This document shows, piece after piece, positions 7,750 through 8,842 of a stretch of 8,842 bases of DNA. The position numbers were made by a program, and so were the translations under genes. Position 1 is the stretch's first letter, and every line of letters begins with the position of its first letter. Under the pieces are notes generated by a model. The model was not told the DNA's origin. It saw nothing but the letters and a program-made list of their open reading frames with translations, and did no database searches. Source of the DNA: Chloroflexota bacterium (GTDB lineage Bacteria; Chloroflexota; Anaerolineae; B4-G1; DUEL01); NCBI GenBank assembly GCA_017743275.1, contig JAGHZG010000041.1, positions 1 to 8,842 of the forward strand. Reading direction: 5' to 3'.

Positions 7750-7777
7750 TTTTGTAGCGGGCTCTGCCGTTACAAAA
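7750..7777. repeat. Imperfect inverted repeat (11-bp stem, 6-nt loop)
   Basis: TTTTGTAGCGG at 7750-7760 faces CCGTTACAAAA at 7767-7777 across a 6-nt loop. Ten of eleven positions pair; the exception is G·T on the plus strand, or A·C on the minus strand. On the transcribed minus strand it begins 10 nt after the TGA of the small Ig-like gene. It is not a classical intrinsic terminator because no run of U follows the stem; the U-run is inside it. It could attenuate, stabilise the 3' end of the upstream message, or be a protein site. The structure is plain in the sequence; its function is not. Confidence 0.7.
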
Positions 7778-7787
7778 ACAAGTTTTT

Positions 7788-8321
7788 TCATCTTCCAGCA
7801 GAATACGTCCTTAGGGTTACAGGCAGAAAAGCGCACTGCAGATTGGAAATGCTCGTCACCTTTGAGGCTGTTGGGAGCTGGGAGTTGTAGGGGTCAAAGA
7901 AGCCCGATGTATGTACTGCCGGTGAACACCCTCCCAATCCGTACTGTCCGGTAACCGTCAGGGTGTTGCGCCCACTTAACTGGCCAGAGACCCACCGCAG
8001 GACACCAGGGCTGGAAGAGGAGGTCACTGGATCTGTCCGAATAACCGTAAAATGTGAGGGAAATAGATAGTAGATTCCCAGACCGGTCAGGGAGCCGGTA
8101 AAATGGACGTTATATGTAACCACCTCGCCAAGCCAGGCGACGTTTGGCCCGGCAACCGTCAATGTGGGCTGGCCATTGGCAATCTGGACTGGGGCGGGGG
8201 CAGAAAAACTTGAATCGGCCATAGTGTTTCCCTCAAGAGCGCCCCACACAGCCAACACCGCAATCAGCGCGGCGCACCCCGCCAGCAGTATGTGAATACT
8301 TCTCCTTTTCCAGGGATCCAT
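7788..8321 (-). CDS. Small exported protein with one DUF11/Ig-like domain
   Basis: The product is 177 residues from the ATG with the perfect ribosome-binding site. Residues 1-34 form a signal peptide or membrane anchor: MDPWKRR, then a hydrophobic stretch to about residue 29. Residues 50-130 look like a single beta-sandwich of the DUF11 or Ig-like type: PTLTVAGPNVAWLGEVVTYN matches the usual start P-x-L-T-V...G-x-x-V-T-Y, followed by a LFPSHFTV segment in place of the common LP-x-G. The tail holds two cysteines (C132 and C163) that could form a disulfide. It ends AFLPVTLRTYSAGR, close to the YLPLV motif of the next two exported proteins. No catalytic motif is visible. It is probably a surface or matrix protein; the family normally has repeated domains, so a single copy is short. 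Its substrate or partner is unknown. Confidence 0.85.
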   Translation of the reverse strand: MDPWKRRSIHILLAGCAALIAVLAVWGALEGNTMADSSFSAPAPVQIANGQPTLTVAGPNVAWLGEVVTYNVHFTGSLTGLGIYYLFPSHFTVIRTDPVTSSSSPGVLRWVSGQLSGRNTLTVTGQYGLGGCSPAVHTSGFFDPYNSQLPTASKVTSISNLQCAFLPVTLRTYSAGR

Positions 8322-8324
8322 CGT

Positions 8325-8333
8325 CCACCTCCT
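8325..8333 (-). promoter_or_regulatory. Strong Shine-Dalgarno site for the small Ig-like protein
   Basis: The minus strand reads AGGAGGTGG, and the AGGAGG core is 6 nt before the ATG at 8321. The first two bases of the site are the last two of the upstream TAG stop codon (8334-8332), so ribosomes ending the upstream gene sit on the next start. The site decides the start at 8321 over an upstream TTG at 8354, which has no such signal and would overlap the previous gene. Confidence 0.85.
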
Positions 8334-8807
8334 AAAACTGATAAAAACGCACAATGGTGAATAGTGAGATGCCGTTCAATACTGCCATCACCCCCAGCAG
8401 GAAGGTAGCAACCTTCTGCTGCTTTCCGTTGGGAGAGGCAATCTGCAGCCATCCCCAGGTCAGGCCCAATGTGGAAGGAATTATACCCGGAAACGCGTAG
8501 CGGGCAACCGGCATCAGCGGGCGGGGACGATCCAGCAGGTAGGGCAGAACACGTAGAAGGGCACTGGTCCAGAGCCAAAGGCCAGCCAGCAGAAAGAGAA
8601 CCACAACTGCTCTCACCGGTTGAGGAAAATCCTTCCACCGACGGATTCCACCCAACAGCGCCGCCCCGATGCCGATGAGCGTCAGTGCGTCCAGGAACCA
8701 ATACCAGGGAGGATCTAACTGCACCTGTCCCCAGCCAAAGTAGGCCCAGAAACTCCGGAGCAGTGTGCGCGCGGCGGGAAGATAAACCCACCCACTCCAC
8801 CGGATAT
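8332..8807 (-). CDS. C-terminal fragment of polytopic membrane protein (DUF2142/GT-C-like)
   Basis: An open frame runs without a stop from the natural contig end to the TAG at 8334-8332, giving about 157 C-terminal residues; the start lies off the contig. A GTG at 8724 is internal, because coding sequence such as RSFWAYFGWGQVQL continues upstream of it. The fragment shows about four hydrophobic segments. Two patterns, an FWxxFGW(x)nVxL-like loop and ARYAFPGIIP before the last helices, resemble the ends of DUF2142 and related GT-C-like membrane proteins, which I recall having a G/ARYxFPxIP motif. A role in glycan or cell-envelope assembly is inference, supported by two GT-C genes further along the strand. 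The stop overlaps the ribosome-binding site of the next gene, implying coupled translation. The family call is moderate because the catalytic N-terminal part is missing. Confidence 0.75.
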
Positions 8808-8842
8808 CTGTCTCTTATACACATCTCCGAGCCCACGAGACT
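8808..8842. other. Nextera (Tn5) sequencing adapter remnant
   Basis: Positions 8808-8826 read CTGTCTCTTATACACATCT, the reverse complement of the 19-bp Tn5 mosaic end used in tagmentation libraries. Positions 8827-8841 read CCGAGCCCACGAGAC, the read-2 side of the Nextera adapter, and one further base may be the start of an index. This is library sequence that survived trimming and was assembled onto the contig end, not a natural transposon. Genomic sequence ends at about 8807. Any reading frame crossing this point is artificial: one minus-strand frame gives the adapter peptide MGSEMCIRDR. Confidence 0.97.

Noticed and set aside
8322..8354. Upstream TTG at 8354 as the start of the Ig-like protein
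   Set aside because: The ATG at 8321 has a perfect AGGAGG at 6 nt; the longer form would overlap the preceding gene and put extra residues before the signal peptide.
8724..8807. GTG at 8724 as the true start of the membrane protein at the right end
   Set aside because: The same frame stays open to the contig end and encodes a family-like segment (RSFWAYFGWGQ) before it, so the gene is truncated rather than short.
8808..8826. Tn5 mosaic end as evidence of a natural transposon
   Set aside because: It is directly followed by the synthetic Nextera read-2 sequence, and no transposase or second end is present.
8264..8836. A 190-codon minus-strand frame across the right end
   Set aside because: It starts inside the sequencing adapter and runs out of frame through the membrane-protein gene and the start of the next; its composition does not look like a protein family.

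Overview
The window is a metagenome-type contig of about 8.8 kb, moderately GC-rich. All seven genes I can support lie on the minus strand, so transcription runs from the right end (8842) to the left (1). Both end genes are incomplete. The last 35 bases are not genomic: they are a Nextera/Tn5 sequencing adapter left on the contig, and natural sequence stops near 8807. Several features point to Chloroflexota (Anaerolineae-like). Three consecutive secreted proteins carry the short motif Y-L-P-[LV]-[VI]-[LMV] or a close variant, which I recall as common in exported proteins of that phylum. The genes also use strong Shine-Dalgarno sites and include GT-C membrane proteins of the kind common there. 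This assignment is inference; there is no rRNA or marker gene in the window.

Right part (8807 to 7788): the C-terminal part of a polytopic membrane protein (DUF2142/GT-C-like) is followed 10 nt later by a small exported protein with one Ig-like, DUF11-like domain. The two are translationally linked by an AGGAGG that overlaps the first gene's stop codon. A 115-nt gap follows, holding an 11-bp imperfect hairpin and a candidate promoter.

Middle part (7672 to 208): four tightly packed genes look like one operon. They encode an exported clan-A (TIM-barrel) glycoside hydrolase, a large exported GH78 alpha-L-rhamnosidase-type enzyme, and two GT-C polytopic membrane glycosyltransferases. Junctions are +6 nt, an 11-nt overlap and +9 nt. 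There is no transporter or sugar-catabolism gene. My reading is assembly or remodelling of a cell-surface or extracellular glycan, with lipid-linked sugar transfer at the membrane and two secreted hydrolases, rather than nutrient uptake.

Left end (207 to 1): a terminator-like hairpin closes the operon. A candidate promoter then precedes the 5' part of an MNT-type nucleotidyltransferase (HEPN/MNT-like), cut by the contig end. Its N-terminus appears to be split by a one-base frameshift.

No stretch over 300 bases lacks a gene. I see no tRNA, rRNA, CRISPR array, insertion sequence or phage gene. The best candidates for under-described biology are the repeated YLPLV-type motif on the exported proteins and the secreted-hydrolase plus GT-C operon.
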